A stretch of DNA of 56,290 nucleotides from Promethearchaeota archaeon (GTDB taxonomy: Archaea > Asgardarchaeota > Lokiarchaeia > Sigyniarchaeales > SOKP01), in assembly GCA_019058425.1 (NCBI GenBank), contig JAHPYZ010000024.1, positions 1-56,290 of the forward strand, written 5' to 3'. The notes below the pieces were generated by a model. The model did no database searches. It had not been told where the DNA came from and saw only the letters and a program-made list of their open reading frames with translations. A program made the translations under genes and the position numbers. Numbering within the stretch: position 1 is the stretch's first letter; the number at the start of each line of letters is the position of its first letter. Shown here one piece after another: positions 1-8,813 of the stretch.

Positions 1-538
1 TAAAAGGATTTAATCTGAGGAGGGCATTTTCTAACTTCCAAATATTTCCATCATAATTTACTTGCTCATCACTTTCCCATAATTTTTTAATGATTATAAC
101 GGCTTCTTCTAATCTACTTACAGGATTCTCCCATTTAATTCCGTAGGGGACAGTATTTTCTTTTTCGCCCGCTCCTATCCCCAATATTGACCTCCCTCTG
201 GATAATTCATCTAAAGTTAGAAAAGTTTGTGCAAGTACCGCGGGGTTCCTTCTAAAAGTTTCGGTTACTCCTGTTCCGAGGTAAATCTTTTTTGTGTGTA
301 AGGCAGCAACAGTCATCATAGCAAAAACATCATATATTAGATGAGGACTGGGATAAACTGTAGCAAGATCAGTAATATCTGGAGTCCAAATAGATTCTGG
401 TATCCAATTTAAGATATGATCGGCAAAAAATATGGAATCATATCCCTCATTTTCATAGCTTTTTACCGTATTGATATTACTTTTAAATGGAGGTATAAAC
501 GTTCCCTCTCGTCCTATCTTAAGATCACTAATGTCCAT
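1..538 (-). CDS. Luciferase-like (F420-dependent type) oxidoreductase, 3' end outside window
   Basis: Reading back from an ATG at 538, the frame stays open for 179 codons to the window edge, so the C-terminus is missing. The N-terminal part has the look of the luciferase-like monooxygenase / methylene-tetrahydromethanopterin reductase superfamily: an early 'GYDSIFFADH' strand, a 'LGTGVTETFRRNPAVLAQ' segment (about residues 90-107) and 'LSRGRSILGIGAGEKEN' (about 113-129). Archaeal members generally use F420 or flavin for hydride transfer; the substrate cannot be told. It lies 31 bp downstream of the FAD oxidoreductase on the same strand and probably ends the same transcription unit, which also carries an F420-type FrhB subunit. 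Confidence 0.8.
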   Translation of the reverse strand, partial: MDISDLKIGREGTFIPPFKSNINTVKSYENEGYDSIFFADHILNWIPESIWTPDITDLATVYPSPHLIYDVFAMMTVAALHTKKIYLGTGVTETFRRNPAVLAQTFLTLDELSRGRSILGIGAGEKENTVPYGIKWENPVSRLEEAVIIIKKLWESDEQVNYDGNIWKLENALLRLNPF

Positions 539-569
539 AATATAAAATTTTATAATTCTTCAAACTGGA

Positions 570-1910
570 TTATAATATTTTTTTAACAATATCGGCCACG
601 CGGTAACCGCTTTCTACAGAGCCAGGAGTTCCTATAAGACCTGGAGCAATGCATGAATCTCCTACGTTAAATAAATTAGATATTGGTGTTTCTAAAGGCA
701 TACCATAACCAAGCCAAGTTCGACCTTCTGGCCATTCATTGATAATGCCGCATGCCCTTATTTTTAAAATTCGACCGTAATTTTCGAAATCTGGAAAGAA
801 TTCCCTAATATCACTTTTAACTTGTTGCATTTCATATTTTATATCCATAGGATGGAGGGTTGATTCGGACTTAGCTGAAGTGTAAATAAGATGCTGCCCT
901 GCGGGAACAAGTTCGGGACAGATATTACTAATAGGGATAACAGTTTTGATTCTTCGCGATCCCATTATTATTTCCAACCCATTATTTATTCCTTCCAAGC
1001 ACAGAGGCTTATCGCTTGCGACTAGAACCAGCAAACATGGGCTTGGTCGGAGTTTTATACGCATCTTTTCAAGATATCCATTATCAAAATTTTCTTTTCC
1101 TGCCAGATTTACCGTTGATTTAGCCCCTATATTACTAATAACCATCTGACATTTTATTTCAATTTGCTTTCCTTCCTTTTCAACAATTACACTTGTTGCT
1201 TTTCCCTCTTTGATATTTATTTTCCTTGCAGGGGAATTAATCCAAACAGCGCCAGTTTTTTCAACTACTTTAGCAAGTTCTTCTACTATGCTGAGGTTTC
1301 CGTCAGGTGATATATAAAATTTAGTCATTTCTTGGAAAAGGAAAAATTTTGAAACAGGTAGCTCCCAAGAATGAGCCATCATCAATCCTGTACAGAGAGT
1401 ATCAAAAGCATCATGCACTTTTTCATTCTCCGTATATTGGAGAAGCCAATCTCGTACAGTTATAGTTTCTTCTTGATTTATTCCCCGCATTTTTTTATAA
1501 TAACCACGCATTATCTTACGTAATTCAACAGGTTTTACTGGACGTTTCTTCTTTTCAGCATCTTTTCTTTCAAGTTTATCTATTATATCAAGCACTTTTG
1601 GAACTCCTATTTCAGCCGGGATTTCATATCTCTCACCGTCAATTCTATAATAAACTTGTGTTATTGGTCTTAAATTATCAGCCCCGATTCCCATATCCTC
1701 AAGTAAGTTTACCACCCATCCATCAGGTATGAGAATCGCACCAGTGGGTAATTTAAAACCTTCATACTCAAAAGTTGAAAATCTTCCTCCTATACGGTTT
1801 CTACTCTCCACTACAACAATTTTAAATCCCATACGGGAGAGGAGACTTGCTGCTGTTAATCCACCCAAACCTGAACCAATAATCACTATATCATAATCAT
1901 AATCCATCAT
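570..1910 (-). CDS. FAD-dependent oxidoreductase, phytoene desaturase/amine oxidase-like
   Basis: About 446 residues. The N-terminus carries a Rossmann dinucleotide fold with 'IVIIGSGLGGLTAASLL', followed by the 'VVESRNRIGGRF' FAD-binding stretch seen in CrtI-type desaturases and related flavin oxidoreductases. The C-terminus has the second FAD contact 'LFNVGDSCIAPGLIGTPGSVESGYRVAD'. The frame can be extended to a TTG at 1937, but the ATG at 1910 is preferred because a GGAGGT ribosome-binding site lies about 10 bp before it, inside the extension. No lipid-cyclase or desaturase partners are nearby; it follows mvhD in the Hdr operon by about 48 bp. Substrate unknown; a geranylgeranyl or other isoprenoid lipid is possible but unproven. 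Confidence 0.8.
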   Translation of the reverse strand: MMDYDYDIVIIGSGLGGLTAASLLSRMGFKIVVVESRNRIGGRFSTFEYEGFKLPTGAILIPDGWVVNLLEDMGIGADNLRPITQVYYRIDGERYEIPAEIGVPKVLDIIDKLERKDAEKKKRPVKPVELRKIMRGYYKKMRGINQEETITVRDWLLQYTENEKVHDAFDTLCTGLMMAHSWELPVSKFFLFQEMTKFYISPDGNLSIVEELAKVVEKTGAVWINSPARKINIKEGKATSVIVEKEGKQIEIKCQMVISNIGAKSTVNLAGKENFDNGYLEKMRIKLRPSPCLLVLVASDKPLCLEGINNGLEIIMGSRRIKTVIPISNICPELVPAGQHLIYTSAKSESTLHPMDIKYEMQQVKSDIREFFPDFENYGRILKIRACGIINEWPEGRTWLGYGMPLETPISNLFNVGDSCIAPGLIGTPGSVESGYRVADIVKKIL

Positions 1911-1957
1911 GTTATCCAGAACCTCCAGCATATCCAATTAGATTAATTTCAATTGGA

Positions 1958-2386
1958 TTACCATTGTAATGGCCCCAATTTTTTAATTTCGTTCGTAAAT
2001 TCAGTGATAACTTCAGCGAATCGTTTACCTTCAGATGCACTTACCCATTCAAGTCTAAATCTTTTTTTAAGATTGAACATTTTTAACACATCTCGAAACC
2101 GTTCGAATCTATCTCTAGCAAACTCATTTCCTTTTAAGTAATGACAATCGCCAATATGGCATCCTGTCACAATTACTCCATCAATGCCATCTTTAAAAGC
2201 TTCCAAAATGAAAGCAGGATCTACTCTACCCGAACACATTACTCGTACAATTCTAATAGTTGAGGGATATTGAAATCGCGAGACCCCCGCTAGATCTGCC
2301 CCAGCATAACTGCACCAATTGCAGCAAAAACACAATATATTGGGGTGAAAATCCTTTTTGTTTACTTTCTTTTTTGATTTAGACAT
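1958..2386 (-). CDS. mvhD: MvhD-type iron-sulfur subunit (cysteine form)
   Basis: A 142-residue protein of the MvhD/VhuD family, the [2Fe-2S] protein that passes electrons between a hydrogenase or dehydrogenase and HdrA. Visible family marks are 'CCNWCSYAGADLAGVSR' (about residues 21-37), 'VMCSGRVDPAFILEAF' and 'TGCHIGDCHYLKGN'. All expected metal-ligand positions are cysteine here, unlike the paralogue at 8346-8807 where two are TGA codons. It lies 18 bp downstream of the double HdrA, so the two products probably form a complex. The lysine-rich first 12 residues are extra relative to the paralogue. Confidence 0.92.
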   Translation of the reverse strand: MSKSKKKVNKKDFHPNILCFCCNWCSYAGADLAGVSRFQYPSTIRIVRVMCSGRVDPAFILEAFKDGIDGVIVTGCHIGDCHYLKGNEFARDRFERFRDVLKMFNLKKRFRLEWVSASEGKRFAEVITEFTNEIKKLGPLQW

Positions 2387-2404
2387 ATAGTAATACCTTT
2401 TAAT

Positions 2405-5400
2405 TTAGGTTTGGACTAAAAGTGCGGAAATCATAGCATGTATTTGCTCAAATCCAAAATGTTTAATAACTATTGTTGAATTAGGACACTGTGCACCACA
2501 TGTACCACATCCTTTACAGAGTGCCGGATTTACATGAGATTTCTTTATAGTCATAGTGATATCTTCGAAAGTTCTTTCTTTCTCAATTAATTCTATAGCA
2601 TTAAATTGACAGACTTCCATACAACTTCCACATCCAATGCAATTTTCTTCTATTACAACAGCTACAAGTCCAGATGTTACGAGTTTTTCAGCACTTAAAA
2701 TTTTAACCGCTTGAGCAGCAGCTCCATTAGATTGTGCTATTGATTCTCGAAGATCTTTAGGTGAATGTGCATTTCCACATAAATATATGCCATCAGTAGC
2801 AAAATCTATTGGCCTTAACTTAACATGAGCTTCTAAAAAGAATTTGTCTTCATTAAGTGGAACTTTTAACATTTTAGCAAGTTCCTCATTTTCTTTTACA
2901 GGTGCTATGAGCCCCGTACTTAATACAACTAGATCAGGATTAATTTCAAGTTTCCCTAAATCTGGATTATTTGTTATAATTGTTATCTTTTTATTTTTAA
3001 TTTTTAATTCTGGGGGTTTAGATTCATCGAATCTAAGAAATATTATCTTTTTATCTCGTGCTAGGTTATAGTATTTTTCTTTAAAACCATATGTTCGAAT
3101 ATCACGATATAGGATGATTATTTCTATTTCAGGGTTTACTTCTTTTGCTTTTAAGGCATTTTTTATTGCTTCTGAGCAGCAAATTCTACTGCAATAAGGA
3201 TGATCTTCATTTCTCGATCCTACACATTGTATCATAATTATTGATTTTAATCCTCTTATCTTGTCAGTAGTAAAAAGAACTTTTTCAAATTCAGTTTGCG
3301 ATATAATTCTTTGATCTTTTCTATAACTATATTCATCTGGTTTATATTCTTTTGCACCAGTGGCTACAATGATTATTCCATGATCTAAATCAATGCTTTT
3401 ATTATTAATTCCATAGCTTATATTTGTAGAAAAATTCCCTATATATCCTGATATTGAATTGATTTGGGCATTTTTAAATACATGGATTAGTTGATTATTT
3501 TCAACTTTATTAATTAAGTTTACAAGAAATTCCTGAACATTATCGTTTTCAAGGGTTTGATAAATATTTCGAGCAAAACCTCCTAATGAGTCTTCTTTTT
3601 CAATTAAAAAGACTTCATATCCTTGAGAAGCTAAATTTAACGCTGCTGACATTCCAGATACTCCACCGCCTATAATTAAACCTTTATCTATAACAGATAT
3701 CTCTTGTTCTTGCAATGGGATCAATTGACTAGCCTTTGCTACGGACATGCGCAGTAAATCCTTAGCTTTTACTGTTGCTTTTTCAGGTTCATGCATATGA
3801 ACCCAGGAACACTGATCTCGAATATTAACCATTTCAAAAAGATATTTATTTAAACCGACCTCCCTAATTGTTGCTTGAAATAACGGTTCATGCGTTCTTG
3901 GAGTACAGGATGCTACGATAACCCTATTAAGTTGATTTTTTTCGATTTTTTCTTTAATATTAGTTTGGGTATCTGCCGAACATGTATATAAATTATGTTC
4001 TGCATAAACAACATTGGGTAATGTCTTAACGTATTCTACGACACCAGGAACATCAACAACCCCACCAATATTTATACCGCAATGACAAATAAATACACCG
4101 ATTCGGGGTGGTTGATCACTTACATCTAGTTCTTCCGGGAGTTCCTTCTTAGAGACTAGACTATTTCTTGCTTCTGATAGAAGAACATTTACCCGTCCAG
4201 CAGCAGCACTAGCTTCAATAACTGTTTCTGGAATATCCTTAGGTGTTGCAAAAGAACCACAAACATAAATCCCCTGCCTCGAAGTTTCTACTGGGTTAAA
4301 AGTTCCAGTTTTACAAAAGCCATATTCATTTAACTGAATATTTAGTTTTTTTGCTAATTCATTTGCTTGTCGGTTAGGTTGCATTCCAACAGAAAGGACA
4401 ACTAGGTTAAATATTTCTTCTACAATTTTCCCATTTCCATTTTCATAATAAACCCTTAAATCTTTAGAATCTGGAATTTCTTTAATAGAAGATATTCTGC
4501 GTCTAATATATCTTACTCCATATTCATCTTTCGCTCGTTCAATATATTTATCAAAATCTTTACCATATGCTCTTATATCCATTGTAAAAATAGTTGGTTC
4601 TATGATATTCATATGTTCCTTTGCGATAACAGCTTCTTTTGTAGTATACATACAACATACAGAAGAGCAGTAATCAATTCTATGCTTTCTATCCCTTGAA
4701 CCTATACAATGTAAAAAAGCGATTTTTTTAGGGATAATACCATCAGAGGGACGAATTATTAAACCTGAATGTGGTCCACTAGCACTGAGTATACGTTCAA
4801 ATTCAATGCTAGTAATCACATTTAAATGCTTACCGTAACCCAATTCCGTTAAAGGAGTAGGATCGTATTCATCAAATCCAATTGCTAATATTACAGCGCC
4901 TACATTAAGGTTAATTACTTTATCGTGAAGTTCATAGTCTATAGCTTTTGCTTTACATATTCCTTTACAAATACCACAACCTATACATTCTTCTTTATTA
5001 ATAGAGAAAACTAATGGAACCGCTTGAGGAAATTTTACAGAAATTGCTGCATTATTAGAAAGCCTTTCATTAAAAAAATCAATAGCCTCTATTGGACATT
5101 GTTGAGCACATAAACCGCATCCTGTACATTTACTCTGATCCAGAAGAAGTGTTGTTTGAATTAAATCAACTTTAAAATTACCAGGAATTCCTTCAATTTT
5201 TTCTACTGAAGAATTAATTAAAATATCTATATTTTCATGTCGACCAGTTTGTACTAACTTTGGAGCAAGTATACATATTGCACAGTCATTAGTGGGAAAA
5301 GTTTTATCAAGCTGAGACATAACTCCTCCAATACTAGTTGTAGATTCTGCTAGATATACTTTATAACCTGAATCTGCTAAATCTATCGATGTTTGAATGC

Positions 5401-5446
5401 CCGCAATTCCACCACCAATAACTAGCACGGCTCCTACTTTTTCCAT
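2405..5446 (-). CDS. hdrA: Double-length HdrA-like electron-bifurcating flavoprotein (cysteine form)
   Basis: 1013 residues, well above the roughly 650 of a usual HdrA. In order: an FAD Rossmann domain ('VLVIGGGIAGIQTSIDLA', start of protein) with 'TNDCAICILAPK'; two [4Fe-4S] ferredoxin motifs (about 108-175); the HdrA N-terminal cluster domain with 'CHCGIN', 'CSADTQ' and 'SCTPRTHE' (about 450-540); a second FAD domain ('LIIGGGVSGMSAALNLA', about 590); and two C-terminal ferredoxin motifs (CxxCxxCxxxC, about 930 and 975). This amounts to an HdrA fused behind a second HdrA-like flavin module. Its ATG overlaps the stop of the HdrB/C fusion by one base (TAATG), so the two are translationally coupled. 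It serves here as the cysteine reference for the selenocysteine reading of the first HdrA. Confidence 0.92.
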   Translation of the reverse strand: MEKVGAVLVIGGGIAGIQTSIDLADSGYKVYLAESTTSIGGVMSQLDKTFPTNDCAICILAPKLVQTGRHENIDILINSSVEKIEGIPGNFKVDLIQTTLLLDQSKCTGCGLCAQQCPIEAIDFFNERLSNNAAISVKFPQAVPLVFSINKEECIGCGICKGICKAKAIDYELHDKVINLNVGAVILAIGFDEYDPTPLTELGYGKHLNVITSIEFERILSASGPHSGLIIRPSDGIIPKKIAFLHCIGSRDRKHRIDYCSSVCCMYTTKEAVIAKEHMNIIEPTIFTMDIRAYGKDFDKYIERAKDEYGVRYIRRRISSIKEIPDSKDLRVYYENGNGKIVEEIFNLVVLSVGMQPNRQANELAKKLNIQLNEYGFCKTGTFNPVETSRQGIYVCGSFATPKDIPETVIEASAAAGRVNVLLSEARNSLVSKKELPEELDVSDQPPRIGVFICHCGINIGGVVDVPGVVEYVKTLPNVVYAEHNLYTCSADTQTNIKEKIEKNQLNRVIVASCTPRTHEPLFQATIREVGLNKYLFEMVNIRDQCSWVHMHEPEKATVKAKDLLRMSVAKASQLIPLQEQEISVIDKGLIIGGGVSGMSAALNLASQGYEVFLIEKEDSLGGFARNIYQTLENDNVQEFLVNLINKVENNQLIHVFKNAQINSISGYIGNFSTNISYGINNKSIDLDHGIIIVATGAKEYKPDEYSYRKDQRIISQTEFEKVLFTTDKIRGLKSIIMIQCVGSRNEDHPYCSRICCSEAIKNALKAKEVNPEIEIIILYRDIRTYGFKEKYYNLARDKKIIFLRFDESKPPELKIKNKKITIITNNPDLGKLEINPDLVVLSTGLIAPVKENEELAKMLKVPLNEDKFFLEAHVKLRPIDFATDGIYLCGNAHSPKDLRESIAQSNGAAAQAVKILSAEKLVTSGLVAVVIEENCIGCGSCMEVCQFNAIELIEKERTFEDITMTIKKSHVNPALCKGCGTCGAQCPNSTIVIKHFGFEQIHAMISALLVQT

Positions 5447-6723
5447 TACTTCCCCTCAATACTCTGATTAGGTTCTATTAACTTAATCATATCTACTAAA
5501 AATTCTGAAAAATCTATAATTTCTATAGAAGAAAAATCATCATAATCTTTCTTTAAACAAATCAAATGCATTCGACATTTTGGACAAGCTGTAATCATTT
5601 TAGTTCCAACAGCTTTCGCTTCTAAAAGTCGTTTATATCTCAAAGCTTTAGACCGTTCATTACAATTCGTCCAAGAATTTACTCCACAACAATAAGAATT
5701 TTCTTTATTATGCTCCATTTCTTTAAAATCATAGCTGATAAACTTCAAATATTTGAAGATTTCTCGGACATTCTCAACTATTTTATTATCCTTTGGTAAA
5801 AACCTACTTAATCTACATGGATCATGATAAGTAAAAGGGATAACTTCATTAGATTTATTAGGCCTTTTAAATTGAATTTTTCCCTGCTTCCATTTATCAT
5901 AGATATATTCAATTATATGTTTGACTTCAAACCTTTCATTAAAATCTTCAAATAGTTTTAAATAATCAATTTTAAAGGTTCTATAACATTCAGCACAAGC
6001 TGTAACTATTGTTGTAGCTCCCGTTTTTTCAAATCTTTTTACATTTTTTTTTGCTAATTCAATAAAGCTTTCGAATTTTGCTTGGCCCCAATATAAATCG
6101 TGTCCACAACATATCTCATCTTTTAGAACAGCTACCGGATCTTTTTCTAATTGACAAAGAATCTTAAGTGTGCTTTCTGCTATAGATAATGAGTCTTCAA
6201 ATTCATAATTAAAAAAAGGTAAACATCCCACATAATATAAAATATTTCCCTTATCTGATGTTTTACAACCTTTTGGAATCCAATCTAAAGGCCTCTCAAT
6301 TTCCATATTATCTTGACTCATCATTTCTGACATTAAAGGATAAATACCTTTATGAGCAATAGACCGACCAGGATTTTGAATATCTTTCATCTGCATTTTA
6401 TATCTAGCAATTCTGACGATATCAGCAAAATTGATATCTTTAGGACAATGTTGCAGACAACTATTACACATTAAACAGTCCCATAATACCCCACTATTGA
6501 TTATCTCATCTTCAAAACCTTCTAATATTGTTTGAATAATTCTACTAGGAGTAAATTTTTGAACTTTACTGATTTGACATACACCTGAGCAACGGGCGCA
6601 TTGATAACATTTCTTTAATAAATTAGTTAAATCTGGATCGAATATCTTTTTCAAATATTCATAGTTGTCATCTGAAACGGATTTTAACTTTTTTAATTTT
6701 TCAATTTCAGTTATTGTTGTCAC
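5446..6723 (-). CDS. HdrC-HdrB fusion (HdrD-like) heterodisulfide reductase subunit
   Basis: 425 residues. The N-terminal third is HdrC/GlpC-like with two [4Fe-4S] motifs, 'CYQCARCSGVCQ' (about 39-50) and 'CLMCNSCLQHCP' (about 84-95). The rest is HdrB-like with two cysteine-rich CCG domains: 'EICCGHDLYWGQ...ACAECYRTF' and 'YHDPCRLSRF...YCCGVNSWTN...ACPKCRMHL'. CCG domains hold the non-cubane clusters that cleave disulfides in methanogen Hdr; in non-methanogens related subunits act on other or unknown acceptors. The start is GTG at 6723 with a GGAG just before it, overlapping the FrhB-like gene by 17 bp. The stop overlaps the HdrA start. Whether the substrate is a CoM/CoB-like heterodisulfide is unknown. 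Confidence 0.88.
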   Translation of the reverse strand: MTTITEIEKLKKLKSVSDDNYEYLKKIFDPDLTNLLKKCYQCARCSGVCQISKVQKFTPSRIIQTILEGFEDEIINSGVLWDCLMCNSCLQHCPKDINFADIVRIARYKMQMKDIQNPGRSIAHKGIYPLMSEMMSQDNMEIERPLDWIPKGCKTSDKGNILYYVGCLPFFNYEFEDSLSIAESTLKILCQLEKDPVAVLKDEICCGHDLYWGQAKFESFIELAKKNVKRFEKTGATTIVTACAECYRTFKIDYLKLFEDFNERFEVKHIIEYIYDKWKQGKIQFKRPNKSNEVIPFTYHDPCRLSRFLPKDNKIVENVREIFKYLKFISYDFKEMEHNKENSYCCGVNSWTNCNERSKALRYKRLLEAKAVGTKMITACPKCRMHLICLKKDYDDFSSIEIIDFSEFLVDMIKLIEPNQSIEGK

Positions 6724-8227
6724 TCCTTTCTTTTTCTTTCTTTAATTCAATTGATTTACAATTTTTTCTTTTAATTCCAGCAATCCGTTCTAGTAAAGGT
6801 TGCCCCGGTTTAACATCCTTTAAATTTTTGGATTCTATTAATCCTGCTTTACTAGCACCCTTAAAAAGTTCTTCTCCTTTTTTATTTCGAGTGATAACAG
6901 AAGACCATCCACTTCCAGATCCAATTGATCCAACTGAGATATCTGCATAATCTGCTGTTAAATCTTCACAAAAGTGACAATTATGACGGGCATAAGATTT
7001 AACATCTTTAAGTGGAACGTTTAAATCTTCTCCTTTATCCAAATAAATAATAAATTTACCACTACTAATATCCATCTTTGTTACTTTATTAAAATCTTGT
7101 TCAAATTGCTCTTTAATTAATCCAAGGACTCCTTCATAAGGAAAAGATTCCATACAAAAAAGCCCTATTTTATATTTTATATTCTTGAAAAATGGTACAC
7201 CACTTGAAAAAAGATTACCTTTTTCAATCGCATTCATCATGCAGGGAGTCCCTACAACAGCTATATTATTATACTCCTTGGCTTTATCTATAATCGCTAA
7301 AGTAGATGCATTTGCATATTTAGTGCCTCCTGTCTTATATAAATCTTTTAAGTCATCTACAATAACCGGTTCAGGTTTCCATTTCTCTTCTGAATGTTGT
7401 ACTGCTACAATTGCATCAACCAGTTTATCCTTAAGTAAGTATTCAAGTAAAGAAGTAACTATCCCTCCATCTTGTCGTACTTCTTTAATATCATCCTTAG
7501 TGGTACTGGCAGAATAAGTGTTAATATAACCATTAATTTTTTCTGAAAAATTTAAAGATTTATCAAGTTTATTTATACTTTTACCCACCTGCTCAATTGA
7601 AAATGATCTCGGGCAAACTGAATAACATAAACCACATTTAATACATATTTCATCATTTATCTCCAAAGTATCTGCGGTCACTGAAATGGCATTTACAGGA
7701 CAAATAGATGAACACCATCCACATTGACAACATACTTCAGAATCGAACACAATAGAAACTGGTTCAAAAAAATGTTCAATGAAATCGTCGGGAATATCTT
7801 TTACTTGATATCTGTAGAAATATTCTTTTTCCTCGACTTCTTTTTCTTCTCCCTTAATTTTTTTAATAACAGTTTTTGTTTTTATTTCAATGTGTTCTTC
7901 AATATATCCCTGTTCTTTAAGATAAATTATATCACGAATTACATTTTCTGCAGGAAAATCCTTTAGAGTTTCTGCAATTTCCTCTAAAAACAACGGTTCC
8001 TTACCTATTAAGGAATCTAAGACTAATTTACGCTCTGTTTCAGCATCAATCATCGCGTCTAAAAGTTCATAAAATTCTTCTTCAGAAAATTTTCCTGTTT
8101 CCAAAATTTCATCCTTCGCTTCAAAGAAAGCTCGAATTTGAAAATTTTCAACTGCTTCATACGTAGCATCCATTAAATTTTTTGGAGTTATCCCATTGAA
8201 ATTTGAATTTTTTGAAATTTGAACCAT
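6707..8227 (-). CDS. FrhB/FdhB-like F420-reducing subunit with N-terminal helical extension
   Basis: 506 residues. Residues 1 to about 150 are a charged helical/winged-helix-like region not found in short FrhB proteins. Two ferredoxin motifs follow ('CCQCGWCSSICP', 'CIKCGLCYSVCP', about 166-212). Then comes the FrhB core with 'RQDGGIVTSLLEYLL', 'VGTPCMMNAIEKG', 'KIGLFCMESF' and 'CHFCEDLTADYADISVGSIGSG', the family marks for flavin and F420 exchange. It starts 119 bp after the selenocysteine mvhD and overlaps the HdrB/C fusion. The placement suggests F420H2 (or a ferredoxin) is one electron carrier of the Hdr complex. A second FrhB-like protein is encoded alone at 20086. Confidence 0.88.
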   Translation of the reverse strand: MVQISKNSNFNGITPKNLMDATYEAVENFQIRAFFEAKDEILETGKFSEEEFYELLDAMIDAETERKLVLDSLIGKEPLFLEEIAETLKDFPAENVIRDIIYLKEQGYIEEHIEIKTKTVIKKIKGEEKEVEEKEYFYRYQVKDIPDDFIEHFFEPVSIVFDSEVCCQCGWCSSICPVNAISVTADTLEINDEICIKCGLCYSVCPRSFSIEQVGKSINKLDKSLNFSEKINGYINTYSASTTKDDIKEVRQDGGIVTSLLEYLLKDKLVDAIVAVQHSEEKWKPEPVIVDDLKDLYKTGGTKYANASTLAIIDKAKEYNNIAVVGTPCMMNAIEKGNLFSSGVPFFKNIKYKIGLFCMESFPYEGVLGLIKEQFEQDFNKVTKMDISSGKFIIYLDKGEDLNVPLKDVKSYARHNCHFCEDLTADYADISVGSIGSGSGWSSVITRNKKGEELFKGASKAGLIESKNLKDVKPGQPLLERIAGIKRKNCKSIELKKEKERSDNNN

Positions 8228-8282
8228 AATTCCATCCTTCTGGATTAGATTTTATTATTAAATCTTAATTTTTAATTGAATA

Positions 8283-8345
8283 CTAATTAAAAACCCCTTC
8301 CCGTGCAAGGTTAGTCTTCTTATAACTAGAATTTGTTTATAAGAA
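8283..8345 (-). promoter_or_regulatory. Candidate SECIS-bearing 3' region of the selenoprotein mRNA
   Basis: Directly after the mvhD stop the transcript can fold two overlapping ways. One is a perfect 9-bp hairpin, TTCTTATAA / TTATAAGAA, with an 11-nt loop (8317-8345). The other pairs CTAGTTA with TAATTAG (8323-8329 with 8283-8289), has an internal loop with GAAGA on its 5' side, and closes on AACC/GGTT with a G-rich apex. Archaeal SECIS elements usually sit in the 3' untranslated region and have a purine-rich internal loop under a short GC helix, so the second fold is the better candidate. I could not compute energies or match a covariance model. It would serve both mvhD and, across a 6-bp gap, hdrA. 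Confidence 0.4.
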
Positions 8346-8807
8346 TCATTCCGCAGGGGTAGTTATAACATGTTTACTTTCAGTTTCCGTTTCTTCATTT
8401 ATTAAGTTAAGTGGACTTGGTCCTACTTCCTTTAGTTTTTCATAAGCGTCCTTAACAGATTCGACAAATTTCCCAGCATCTCCTCCACTTAGCCAATACA
8501 TATTTATTCTTTGATTTCCGAAACCTCTGGACGCTAAGATTCTGTTTGCTAATTCAACGTGTCTTTCAGCTGTGAAATTACCCTTTTTAAATTGACATTC
8601 ATTGGGTCGTCACCCCACAATCATAACTCCATCAGCTCCAGAGCGAATACTATAGAGGATATGTTTAACATCAACTCTTCCAGTACATTTTACTTTGATT
8701 ATTTTTACTGCCGGTGTATATTTCAATCGTGAAACTCCCGCTAAATCAGCAGCACTATATCCTCATTTTAAACAAGCAAAAACGATTAGACTATAAGTAT
8801 TATCCAT
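8346..8807 (-). CDS. mvhD: MvhD with two in-frame TGA codons read as selenocysteine
   Basis: From the ATG at 8807 the frame reads 153 residues if TGA at 8763-8765 (residue 15) and 8610-8612 (residue 66) are decoded. Both sites align with cysteine in the paralogue at 1958-2386: 'CLKUGYSAADLAGVSR' against 'CNWCSYAGADLAGVSR', and 'VGURPNEC' against 'TGCHIGDC'. The flanking sequence stays MvhD-like throughout, with no frame change, so a pseudogene or sequencing error is unlikely. Selenocysteine in VhuD is known from Methanococcales and selenoproteins have been reported in Lokiarchaeota. A third TGA (8346-8348) is taken as the stop; a TAA follows two codons later. The gene begins 6 bp after hdrA. 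Confidence 0.88.
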
Positions 8808-8813
8808 GTGTGT

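Noticed and set aside
8346-8348. Third TGA of mvhD as another selenocysteine
   Set aside because: It is followed by only two codons and a TAA, matches no conserved cysteine, and MvhD ends here by length; treated as the stop.
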